A stretch of DNA of 19,278 bases. Origin: Colimorpha sp045598945. GTDB taxonomy: Bacteria > Bacteroidota > Bacteroidia > Bacteroidales > P3. Positions 1-12,900 of the stretch are shown in pieces. The notes below the pieces were generated by a model. It ran no database searches, was not told the origin of the DNA, and was given only the letters and a program-made list of their open reading frames with translations. The translations under genes were made by a program, and so were the position numbers. Numbering within the stretch: the first letter of the stretch is position 1; each line of letters starts with the position of its first letter. The stretch is from contig JAZRVD010000115.1 of assembly GCA_045598945.1 (NCBI GenBank), forward strand, positions 1 through 19,278. The letters are read 5' to 3'.

Positions 1-900
1 GTTAAGGCCAACACGCTGACCGTTGACAGCATCACCGACAACCTCGCCGTGCTGACGTGGACCAGCGAGTACGGCGACACGGCATGGCATATTAAGTACG
101 GTCCCGTGGGTATGGGCGAGGGCGATGCCGGCTACGGCACCTTCGACTATCACGAGAACAGCGACAATCCTCGCTTCGTCCTCTCCGGCTTGCAGTCGGG
201 CAAGAGCTACTCGGTGTTCGTCTGGACCGACTGCAACTGCTCGGGCAGCGGCTACAGCACCGCCAGCGTCAGCATCGATTTCAAGACCTACTGCTCGCCC
301 GCCGTGCTGCCCTACCGCGAGGACTTCGACGGCTACGGAAACGAAGGCGGCTACTATAGCGGCGACTGGTACAACCGCCCCAGCCAGTACAACAACAACA
401 TGCACTACCTGCCCAACTGCTGGGCATTCCCATACCGTAGCATGACTACGGGCAATTATAGTTGGAACTTCCTCAACAACCACCCCGACTATGTGAGCAG
501 TGGCATGGCACTCTCCATCTATACCGAGAGCCGCAGCTATCCCAACTACGCCGTGCTGCCAGAGTTTGAAAAGCCGGTCGACAGCCTGCAAATCTCGTTC
601 CATCTGAAAGACCACTCGGTTAGCGCCGGTTGGGTGAGCGTGGGCTACATGACCCTTGCCAACAATAACACTACTGGCGAGTTTACGCCTATCTACAACT
701 GCGAGGTGGGTACCTATAAGCGCAACGTGCTTGTCGACTTCCGCAACCGTACCAGTGGCCAGGGCTCCAACTGGGAGCTTGCCAACTGTGCGCAGCCCAT
801 CCCGGCAGGCGCACGCCTGGCGTTCCGCGTCATCTACTCGCCTACCACCAGCACCGCTGGTTGCTCCTCTATCGACGATGTGCTTGTAGAGGTGGCACCT
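1..900 (+). repeat. Module 1: FN3 + jelly-roll domain
   Basis: The FN3 part (1-294) starts at the window edge, so its N-terminal cysteine cannot be seen; it has the core Trp (VLTW), a GLQSGKSYSVFV strand E-F and ends KTYC. The jelly roll (307-900) starts LPYREDFDGY, has LPNCW at 409-423, AVLPEF near 550, a VGYMT strand near 640, an AFRV strand near 820 and ends IDDVLVE. It resembles MAM / Cleaved_Adhesin / choice-of-anchor J domains; the exact Pfam family cannot be settled by eye. Confidence 0.85.
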
Positions 901-3900
901 ACCTGTCCGCATATCTACAACCTCAAGGTGTCTGAGTTTACCAACAATAGCGCTCGCCTCACTTGGGACGGTGTAGATGGCGTGCAAGGCTTTGTGGTGG
1001 CATACCGTCCTGTGGGTGGCAGCCGCTACGACACAGTGAGGGTGTTGCAGCCGGCACGCAACTTTGCCAAGATTACCGGCTTGCAGGCTGGCGTAGAATA
1101 CGAGTTTGCCGTCAGCTGCACCTGCGGCGCCGACAGCTACGGCCCTGCCACGAGGGTTAACCATACCACTATTTGCGGTCCGCAGATGCTGCCATACGTC
1201 GAGAACTTCGACCAGTACGGCACTGGCGACATCAATACCGACAACACCGACTACTTCCGCAAGTTCAACAACGACGGTCAGGGCGCGGGCAGCGTGTTCG
1301 CTCCCACGCGCTACAGCTACGGCGACCACTACATGCCCACCTGCTGGCAGTTTGCCGGCATGGCGAGCAACCACGACAACTCGCCGCAAATTTATCTCGC
1401 CGGCGGTATCTGGAACGGCAGCCGCGCCGTGAGCCGCACGGGCAACGGCACGGGCAAGAGCCTTATCTTCCATACCACCACGAGTGCGGTGCCGTACGTC
1501 TATGCCGCAATGCCTCAGTTCCGCAGCAGCATGGCGGTGCAGCAGACGCCTATCGACAGCCTTCGTATACGCTTCTCGCACCGCGACTTCCAAGGCAACT
1601 CTACCTTCCGCATAGGCTACATGACCAATCCCAACGATGCCAGCACCTTTGTGGAGTACAAGGCCTTTACCAACTATACCGACTGGGTAGATGAAGGCTG
1701 GGTCGATTTCTCCGCCTTGAGCTATCAGATGTCCGAGCAGGGCAGGAGCATACCTTACGGCTCTGTAATCGCCTTCCGTTGGGATCGTCCGAACTGGAGC
1801 TACTACTATTGCGGTATGCTCGACAGCATCATCGTCGAGCAGGTGCCGCCGTGCCCCGATGTGCTGAATATAACCTTCAGCAGCACCTACGAGCAGCAAC
1901 GTGTGGATTGGGATGAGAGCGAGGGCGCCACCGCCTACGAGATACAGTACGGCCGCCGCGGTTTCCAGATTGGCACCGGCACCACCATCAGCAACATCAA
2001 CCACAACTATGTGGTGCTGACCGACCTGCTCTCCAACACCGAATACGACTTCTATGTGCGCAGCTACTGCGCCACCAGCAACAGCTGGGGCGTGTGGAGC
2101 CAGCGTACCACCCACCGCACCTCGTGTGCCGACCAGAACGGCGTCATTGCCGACCAGGAGGTGCCATTCTTCGAGGACTTCGACTGGTACGACTACCGCA
2201 ACGTATGCCGCGACGGTACCTACTACTACTCCAACCCCGACAACTACGGCAACATGACCACCAACGTGCCGCAGTGCTGGACCTTCCCAATGCGCCAGCG
2301 CGTGTGGTGGAACGGCGGTTGCAGCTACTATCCTATCATGTACCTCGACCGCTGGGCTGAGCAGGACAACGCCAACCGTTGTTGGACGCTGCCGCAACAG
2401 AGCCGCATCTATACCTACGGCGCCACGAGCGGCACCACCAACCCGCAGTACCTCAACCCCACCATCAACCACTTCTCGCTGAGCAACGACCTCCGTCTGG
2501 TGGGCTCGCATTGTGCCAACTATCAGGTGGCTATTGCCGTGCTGCCCAAGTTCAAGAAGCATGTCAACCAGCTTGAGCTGAAGTTCGACTACCGCTATCA
2601 GAACAACAACAGCGGCACGCGCCGCGTGAAGGGCATCGATTGGCCGGGCTTCGACTACGGCTATGCCGAGGTGGGCTATATGCCTGCCAGCGTGGTGGAA
2701 GCCAGCGTGCGCGGCATCGACAGCCGCGCCGATACCACCAAGTTTGTGCCTATCAAGATACTGCCGTTCAGCCACACCCACGAGAGCGACAGCGTGGTGT
2801 TCTGCTACGACACCCTGCCCGACAGCGAGGACTACTACATGGCTATTCGCTACCATAACTTCACCAGCGACTACGGCAACTCGTCGCTCGCCATCGAGAA
2901 CGTGCAGGTGGATACCCTGCCGCAGTGCCTGCGACCAGGCGACGTGGTGGCTGATATGAGCCACGCCGTTGACGACGGTTCGGTGCGTCTCAGCTGGAAG
3001 AGCCCTGTTACATACGCTGGCGCCGCTGCACCATATAAGTACAAGGTTATGGTGTTTACCAGCGACCGCACCAACGCCTACTCGCCCAACAGCCAGCATG
3101 GCGCCAATGCCGTGGCTGCCGATGTGGCAGCGGGCCGCCGCCAGCTGGTGCAGACGCTCTACACCAACGATACGCATATCAGCGTTGTAAGCTTGGAGTG
3201 CGTCAAGTACTACGACATCTACGTCAAGACATGCTGCTCGGCAGCCGATGCTGCCGATGGCGACATTGCCAAAATGCTTGAAAACAGCACATGGCTGCCC
3301 ATCCAGGCTCCTTGCGTTACCTACACATTGCCCTACACCATGGACTTCGAGGACATACCTACGGAGCCGAACTATTACAGCGTTGACGGCAACTGCCCGA
3401 ATCAGCAAGGCACCAAACTGCAACTCGACGAGTACATGCCCGCTTGCTGGACCTTTGCCGGTCAGACGCCCGGCGTGAGCGATTACCGCGCCTTCCTCGG
3501 CACCCATCCCGAACTCTGCCGTGGCACCAAGGGCCTTGAGGTTCAGAACCGCTACGCTCCCATAACCATTGCTCTGCCCAAGTTCGACCGCGGCATCGAC
3601 AGCTGCATGATACGTTTCGACTACCGCCACGAGCGTTGCGACCGTCCTATCGAGTTGGGCTACATGACCGACCCGACTGACCGCTCCACCTTCGTGCTGG
3701 TGGAGACAATACCGTGCTACACCGCTGTCGATTGGCGTATGGGCTACGAGCACGACTTCAGCCAGGACACCCATCACTTCCCCGCCGGTGCCTATATAGC
3801 CTTCCGCAACAATACGTGGGACGGCACATGGAGCTGGATGACCATCGACAACATCACTGTTACGCCCGTAACGCCGTGTGCCGTGGTGCACAACCTCTCG

Positions 3901-6900
3901 TCCGTCGCCGTCAGCGGCGATGCCGTACGCCTGAAGTGGACGGCCCCCATTGGCGCCGAATACTACCTTGTGTTGAGCGGCGACAAGTCGTACGACTTCC
4001 AGCCCGACACAGTCTTTGAAAGGTTTATGGCGGGCGATTATACCGTTACGTACCGCGACCGCGATTATGTGGAGTTCGACATGCTCGGCAACCGGTACCG
4101 TATCGACACCTTCTACAGCACTACTGGTGTGGTGGAACACCTGAAGGCTAATACCGACTATATGTTCTACGTCCGCAGCCAGTGCCTCGCCAACGAGCTG
4201 GGCACCTGGACCTACTCTTCGGCAAGCACCAGCTGCGAGCGCGTGGCTCTGCCTTACTTCGAGGACTTCGAGGCGTACAACACGCCGGGCTACTATACCA
4301 CCGAGCCACGCACTGTGCCGGCACGCTACAACACGCAAGACCACCATCTGCCCTATTGCTGGCGCTTCCCGAGCATCAGCCGTTGGCAAGACTGGTACCC
4401 GCAGTACTTCATCGTAGATAGCGGCCGTAACGAGGGTTTGGAATGGACCTACAACAAGAGTTCAAAAGCACTCGTGCTGCGCGACAATACCAACAACGGC
4501 ATCATCTGGCTGCCGAACTTTGAAACTACTATCGACAGCCTCTACCTCGAGTTCTATGTGCGTAACTACAGCGAATGGAGCAACCAGCGTCCTATCGAGG
4601 TGGGCTATGTGGATGTGAACAACACCTACTACGGCTTGCCGCTGCCGTTGCAGACAGACTGTTCGTTCGATTACAGGTTGTGGTATCACGATTTCAGCTC
4701 CGACCGCAACAGCCAAACCAATTCGGCAATAGTCTATCCCAACAAGGCTCGACTGGCGTTCCGTGTATACGGCTATGCCAGCTACCCGCTCTTTATCGAC
4801 AACGTGGCTGTTGAGAAGGCGGGCGACCTGAAGCGTCCTGTCAACTTCCGCGTAAGCCGTATGGACGAGACTACCGCCACGCTGTCGTGGACCACCGATC
4901 GCTTGGCAGACAGCTGCCGCGTGGTGTATGGCCCCGCAGGCTTCCTGCGCGGCACGGGCGACACCGTGCGCATAGCCAATGCGACGGCTCATGGTGCCGC
5001 CACTGCCGAACAGACCGTTACCATCACCGGGCTGAACCCCAACACCGAATACGACTTCTACCTGCGCAACTACCGTGGCGAGCTGTCGCGAGGCTACGAG
5101 CAGACACAGCGCCACGCCATCAGCCCTGCCTCCAAGGCAACCATCCGCACCGCCTCGGCACCTAAGACGCTGCCTTGGGACGAGAATTTCGACTCCTACA
5201 TCTCCACACAGTATAGCAGCAGCGAGAGCTGGAACCATCCCAACATCATGCCTGGCAGCGGTCCTAACCCAGGCACCTGCCGCAACCTCGACCCAATACC
5301 AGATTGGTTCTTCGTAGATCGTAGCGGCTATTACGAGGACCAGGCTTATCGCCAGAGCTGGATAACCAAGTACAGCACCGATTGTTATCGTGGCAAAGCC
5401 GCCTTGGCACTCAAGACCCGCAACTACTATAACTTCACCACCGCGCTGCCGTTCTTCGACGAATACGCCTCCAACCTGAGCATCAGCTTCGAATACAGCT
5501 ACCGCACCAATGCCGGCGTTAACGGCTGGGCAGAACTGGGTGTGATGACTTCGCCATACGACACCAGCAGCTTCAAGATGGTGAAGAAGATACTGCCTCC
5601 GCTCGACGCTCAGCGCACAGGTTGGAACACCTTCGAGCTTACCACCCTCGCCGACTACGGCATCAAGCCAGAGGACGGCAAGTATATAGCCATCCGACTG
5701 CATCACCTGAACCAGGACGACAACGGCGTGCTCGACCTCGACAACTTCCATGTGGAGCGCATCAACCCCTGCCGTCCGCCACAACGTCTTGCCGCCAAGA
5801 ATATCACCGCCGATGAGGCTACGATGACATGGCAGGGCTACGACTCTACCTACCATAGTTTCGAAGTGCAGTACAGCACCGACCAGAACTTCCGCAGCGG
5901 CGTGGTGAGCCGCACGGTGATCGACGCCATCGAGGCATCGGTAACCGGTCTCGCTGCCCAGACGTCATACTACTTCCGTGTGCGTGCTCTTTGCGGCGAT
6001 GCTCACGATCAAGAGGGCGAATGGAGCAAGACGAGTGTATTTGCAACTGTTTGTTCGCGCGTGGAGACAGTGCCATACGTCAATTACTTTGACTCTTACT
6101 ATGGCCACTTCTCGATAGGCGGCGACTGGGTGCCTACCATCCGCTTCAACGCTGCCAACATGCCCGACTGCTGGAGCTTCCCGCAGGTGGCTCTCACTTC
6201 CGAACGCAACACCAGCACCTACCCGCAAATATTCCTTACCACCCACGGCAGCTACCGCTATAGTGCCAACGTGGGTATGGGTCTGCGCAGCTATGCCGAT
6301 GGCGAATACCAGCCGGCAGTGGCTGTGCTGCCTGCCTTCGACCAGCCGGTCTATAACTTGAAACTGAAGTTCAACTACCGACATATCGACAGCCGTTGGG
6401 GTTCGTTGCAAGTAGGTGTGGTAACCAATCCTGGTGACACCTCCAGCTTCATACCTATGACGCCTATCTATCCTCGCAATACCGGTTGGACCGAGATTAT
6501 GCACGACTTCAGTCTCGACAACCTCGACAGCAACACCAACTACTACATAGCCTTCCGCATGATGCCTTACTTTGCCAGCGGTACGCATGAGTATAATACA
6601 GTGTTTATCGATAATATCGAGGTTACACAGCATCGCGAGCGTCCTATTGTTACCGCTTCCTACCGTCAAGACACCAACACCAGTGTCTATAACGCGCAGG
6701 TTGACTACTATACTCCTGGCGCTTCGCCACGCTGCTACGAAATAGCATACGCTGCTGTCAATGTGCCAGAGGCTAACAACACTGGTCATAATGTAAATAA
6801 CTACCGCATATTAAATCAGGCGCCGGACATCAATGCCGTTGGCACCTACGACACCTTGTTTACCTGCAACAGTAATATTCCGTCGTCTATCTACAATCTT

Positions 6901-9900
6901 ACTACAAACTCTACAGTGTTCCAGAATGTTACACAAGGTACGGGTTACTACTACGCTGTGCGTGCCATTTATGGCGAACATGACACTTCGGATTGGAGCG
7001 AATGGATTTACCAGTATATTCCTCGACCTGCCGACGACCGCACATGTGTGATGGTTGAAGATTTTGAGGGCGATGTGAGCCAGTGGCAGTTTATCCATGA
7101 CGGCGGCAGCGACGGTCGCACCTACCCCAACCGCTGGTATATTGGTGCTCCAGGCTCAAGCTCGTTGCACGATATTGACGGCAATGTCAGCACCAAGGGT
7201 CTCTACGTTAGCAACGACGGCGGCGCTACCAACCAGTACCAAGGTACGCCTGCCTTCACCACCTGGACCTACGCAGTGCGTCCTATCACTATACCGCCGC
7301 ATACGGGTAACGTGAAGTTTAGCTACGATTTCCGTGGCTACGGTCAGAACTGGAGCGCCTACATGGTGTTCTTCCTCTGTCGTCCCGACCAGACTATCGA
7401 GGCAGGCAAGTGGTTTGCCTACGACAACGACCGCTGGCTGATGGCCGACAACTACTATGGGCAACCCAGTTACGGTCAGTGGAGCCCGTGGGACGGCTCT
7501 ATACCTGCCGGCGAATATATCATGGGCTTTGGCTGGCACAACGATAACGCCGGCAGCCAGCCGCCGGCAAGCGTCGATAACATACAGATGTGCTTCAAGC
7601 CTGCGGAGAACATCACCTGCGCTGCACCAAAGGATTTGACTATCGACAGTGTTGCCGATACTGTGGTACGCTTAGTGTGGTACGATAGTATCAATCGTGG
7701 CGACTGGACATTGGAGTACGGCCCAGAAGGCTTCGCTCAGGGCTATGGCACCACTATCGACCTGCACGAAACTGCGGGTCCCGACAGCCTGAGACGCTAT
7801 GCCGAAACCCGTATGGCTCCGCATTACTACACCATCGATGGGTTGACGAGCAGCAGCCGCTACACAGTATATCTCTATTCGCATTGCGGACAGGTGGGCG
7901 GCATCAGCAGCTTCTCCACCCCTGCCAAGATAAGCTTCAGCACCGGCTGCGGTTCGGTCAACCTGCCCTACTACGAGAGTTTCGACAACTATACCTACGA
8001 GGTCAGCGGCAACCATATCGCTCCCGGCTCCTTCCCGAATCATCCCGTGCCCAACTGCTGGACAATCAGCGGTCAGAGCAAGTGGGTGGATGCACGTCCC
8101 TACTCGCAGGCCTTCATCAGCAGGCATGCATACGCTGCCTATCAGGGTGGCCAGGGCTTGCTCTTCAAGACTGGCGAGGATTGGACTCCCAACACCGATG
8201 TTACCGCCGTGTTGCCTGCCTTTGCCGTGCCGCTCGACACTCTCAAGCTCTCCTTCTACTATCGCAGTCAGGACCTCAACGACTACACCACGCTCAACGT
8301 GGGTTACACCACCAATCCCGAAGACCCCAACGCCTTCGTGAGCCTCGACATATTGCCCAAGCAGAACGCATTCACCTACTACGAGTACGACTTCAGCCTT
8401 GCCGGTATCAAATACCCAGAGGGAGCCCGTATCGCCATCCAGTACCCGCACAACAAGGTGTGGAGCAGCGACACCCGTGTGGACTACAGCGGCATCGACA
8501 ACCTCAGCGTGGATTATACCTCCCCGTGCTACAATGTGGTGAACCTCCACGTCGCCGAGCAGCCGGTCAACGCGCTTACCGTGGCGTGGGACACCCTCGC
8601 GACGGTGCATACCTACCACCTACGTTGCTACCCCGATGCCAACTACCCAGAATTTGTGGTCTCCACCACCGACACGCAGTACGCCACCACTACCGACTGC
8701 CATTACACCTTCAGCGACCTGAGCGTCGCCCAGCTGTATAAGGTCGAGGTGTGGGCCGACTGCGGCAACACAGTGTCCAGTCGTGCCACCATCGTCAGCC
8801 GTGCCGGTTGCGCCACGCGTTCGTTGCCATATAGCGAGGACTTCGAGAGTTACAAGTACCGCGACGGCTACATGATGAGCTTCACCAACACCGGCGTGAT
8901 GGAAGACTGGTGGTACGAAACTCCTCTCTATTTCCCCGAACGCCACACTCTGCCTGCCTGCTGGCAGTTCCCCAACCATGTGAATGTGCGCTACAGCAAC
9001 CCCGACGACGACAGGGCTCATCCGCAGATTATGCTATACCATGGTATGTTTAGCGAAGGCAATTACGATAAAGGCGAGGCTGCTCGTCTCGAATCGCAGG
9101 GAGATAATTGCTTGATGATGCGCAACAATTACAACGACGCTCATGCCTGCTACGCTGTGTTGCCAAACTTCGAGTTGCCTTTAGACAGCCTTATCCTCGA
9201 ACTCGACTACTGCCACAGCAGCCACTGGGATACCTGCCCGCTGCAGATAGGTTATATAGTGCAAGAAGGCACTTTGAGCAGCAATATTGCCTCGCTCGAA
9301 GGCTTTGCCCGCCACACGTGGAACACCAGCGTAGAAGCGTCGGGTGCCAACACCTTCGTCGAGCTTGACCGCCTGCTGCCTAACTGTACAACATACGTTC
9401 ACTATCGTTTCGACTATAGCCAGAAGGGTCTCAACCTGCCCGAGGGTGCCCGTATCGCTATACGCTACCGTGGCGACTACAACCGCCGCTTCATGTTTGT
9501 CGATAATGTCAAGGTCTATGCCCGCGAGGATTGCCGCAAGCCCGAAGGCATGCGCTTCGAACGCGTGAACGACGACAGCATCAGGGTGTCGTGGACCACA
9601 CTGCCCGAAGCCACACGCTACCGTCTGGCATACAACCGCCACGATAAAGCCAACGACGGCGAAAAGGTGGTGTATACTACTACCAATATTGTTACCATTG
9701 CCGCCAAGGCAAACACCCTCTACGACTTCCGTCTCCAACCTTATTGTGCCTCCTGCCGTGCTTTTGGCGCGACCGACAGCGTGCAGTACCGCACACCCTG
9801 CGGCGAACGCCAGCCGCTGCCGTACTACGAGGACTACGACTATTACACCAAGAACGTGGGTAATGAGTACTACCGTCCGTGGAACTACGACAAGGGCGTC

Positions 9901-12900
9901 AATAACGGCAATGTCAACAGTATTGAATACCCATACAACCACGCCACCGCACAGTGCGTCAGCTATCCATGGCGCCACAGCGACTTTATAAACTATGGTG
10001 ATTATCAGTCGCCTAAAGATTGGGTTACCAATCATGCCGACTGCGTCAAGGGCGGCATACCCGGTACCACGCTTGGCGGTAACGCCCAGGCACTGCGAAG
10101 CAATAGAGGAAACGAGTGCGTGATGATATTCCCGCAGCCCGACACCAATGTGCGCTACACGCAGCTGAAGATTGACTACAAGTTCTGGAATGCCAGCGGC
10201 GTTACCAATGCCGACCTCGGTTATGTCAGCTCCTTCACCAACGGCGCACCTACCGATTTTGTCAGCGTCAAACCGCTGACCCCCAACACCACATGGCTTA
10301 GCGACAGCTGCTCCTTTATGGACCTGCCCAACGATGGCAACACCTATTATGCCGCCATTCGCTACTACTACACCAGCAACTGGAACGAAAACAGTCAGAT
10401 GTATGTCGATAATATAGAGATTACCGTCCCCGACTGTCTGCCCGTGGGTAACTTCGAAATCCACGACGAGATGGCTATGGAGAACGCCACCTTCTACATC
10501 GACTGGAACGGCCCCACCAACGCCCGTACCTACCTGATAGAGTACGGTCCTAAGGGCTTCAACCAGGGTTCTGGCATCTTCGACACGTTGGTTACCAACC
10601 GTGCCGACTTCTCGGCACTCGACTTTGTCTGCAACAAGGAGTACGACATCTACGTTACCACCCAGTGCGACGCCTGCGACAGCCGCATCCGCGCCTTCTG
10701 GTCTTTCCGCGCTCCCTGCTATCAGTATGAACTGCCGTACACCGAGGATTTCGATGCCTACACCACCATGACCAACAACCCCTCGCACTATGCTTCGACG
10801 ACGCCCGTCGATACCAACTACATGCCGCCTTGCTGGGTGTTCCCCAACAGCCAGGGCTATGGTGGCAATGGCAACTATTGGCCTTACTCCTACACCTTCC
10901 TGAGCAGCCACCACAACACCGAACAGACTTACAGCGTGGGCAATAATGGTTATTATTACTACGATCCGTACCGTTCGTTGGCTTTGCACTCAGGTAGTTA
11001 TGGAGGACTCTCGTATGCTGTGATGCCGCTGATGGTGCGCACGGCTCAGGACCTTGGCGTCAGCTTCAAGTACAAGGTGGCTGGCGTCAACTACACCGAA
11101 CTGACGTGGGGCGTGGTTTCCGACCCCAACGACATGACGACCTATATACCCAGCAGCGACATGCTGGAAGTCAACACACAATGGCGCAGCGCCGACGTAT
11201 CCGATCTGGCTCAGTACCTGCCCGACAGTGTGCGTGCCGACCTCACGCGCCCCTACTGGCTGGCGTTCCGTGTCAGGAATACTGGCAGTCCGCAAAATCA
11301 GGATCATGCCACTACAGCCTTCGTTGATTCCATACTCGTAACCTCTGCCAGCGAGATATGCCGCAAGCCGGTGGTGGATCATGTGGAGGTGGAAGACCTT
11401 ACAGATACGAGTGTCATCGTGCGTTGGAGCACGTTGGTCAACCATGCCGTTGGCTTTACTATCGGCTGGAGTCCATACGATGGTGTGTATGAGGATTTCG
11501 ATGGACGTCGCAGCTTTACCTATTATCCTATAGAGCATCCGGTCGACCGTCCCGTTGATGAGCGAGGCTACCGCACCGAGCTCGACACCCTGCGCTTTGT
11601 TGATACCATCAGAGGGCTCATACCCAACACCGCCTACGACGTGGCGGTGGTGGCTCACTGTATCGACTACCGTCACACCAACACGGGTATCTACTTCAAC
11701 GACACCATCGACAGCCGTTGGAGCGACACCGTGCGCTTCCGCACCAAGTGCGGTGCCCAGTCGTTGCCGTATATCGAAGATTTCGACAGTTATGAGGCTG
11801 GTGCGGGTAATCCTATCTCTTCATGCTGGAAGGTGGGAACGCAGTTGTCTGAAAATTATCCATACCCGTCTAATGATAGTTACCATAATATACCTAACAG
11901 CTTGAAATTAAAAGGCGATGGCAGCAGATATACTTACGCTATCATGCCTGAATTTGAGCCTTCAGAAAATGGCTATCGTGTACGTTTCTACGCAAGAACA
12001 GCATCGACACCCGGTCAAATACGCTTGGTTTATGTGCCAAATGTAGATGCTCCGCTTAATTTCTATACATTCAACAATCATCTTGGCGAAATCAGTATTA
12101 ATAATACATGGAGACAGTATGATATTGAGTTGCCTATGTCAGAATACGATCCAGAGATGGGTCGTTTGGAATGGCTTGTAACCGACAATACCGTATATTT
12201 AGATAATGTGGTTGTGGATAATTTGGTTGAATGTCAGCGTCCTACCGATTTTGCTGTAACGCACAGGTATTCGCACTCAGCAATAGTGTCGCTGACTAAT
12301 AATGCCAGAGTAGCTACCTATCAGTATGCAATAGGTCCTCGCGAAACATTCGATATTGACGACCCGTCGACATATACAATATTTGATAAAGATTTTGAGG
12401 ATATTGCCGTCGACCTTACAGGTAGTCTTACCGACCTTACCGCTGTTACCGCCTATACAGCAGCTTTGCGTGCGGTATGTGGTGATGGTGATACAAGTAA
12501 ATGGAGCAACACGGCAAATATCACCACCAGAAACGATGATATCGATATCGTATCCTTCTCGGTTAAGGAGCCTACAGGCATTATTGGCGGCAAGGTTGTG
12601 GGACAAATAGGCAATGCCGAGATCGACCATGTGAACCACACTATTCACGTCAATGTGCGACCAGGTACGCCGCGAAATAATTGGAAAATAAACTACGTGA
12701 TGCACGATACTAATGCCATGTTGCGTGCTTACGACCATGATGTGTATAGCGGTACATCGATGTTCGACTTGCAGACCAATATGACAGTTAACTTTATAGT
12801 GTTGGCAGAGGATAACAGTGTCAACCAGCCATGGCTGCTGACTGTTACCGAAGTGCCTTGTCTGCAACCAAGTGAGATTATATTCAACAACGTCAAGCGA

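Noticed and set aside
125..445. Short plus-strand frames in the other two phases (for example 125-445, 1173-1694, 7884-8741)
   Set aside because: They overlap recognisable FN3 and jelly-roll coding sequence in frame +1 and give Arg/Ser/Thr/Pro-rich or Gln/Leu-rich translations typical of out-of-frame reading.
4462..5856. Minus-strand open frame of 464 codons, and similar ones at 7672-8619, 13639-14415, 17032-17796, 18460-19239
   Set aside because: All are antisense shadows of the giant gene. The sense frame is domain-rich through each of these stretches, and the antisense products are low-complexity Val/Gly/Ala-rich strings.
6640..7047. Possible gene boundary or frameshift where composition drops and the FN3 looks unusual
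   Set aside because: The +1 frame is continuous, and the FN3 signature (TGYYYAVRAIYG, then SEWIYQYI) and the following jelly roll are intact; there is no stop or new start.
9181..10989. Long minus-strand open frame of 602 codons
   Set aside because: It lies exactly codon-on-codon opposite the +1 frame and is open only because TTA, CTA and TCA are rare in the sense strand here; it is bounded by a sense TTA (9181) and TCA (10990). Its translation has no recognisable domain.
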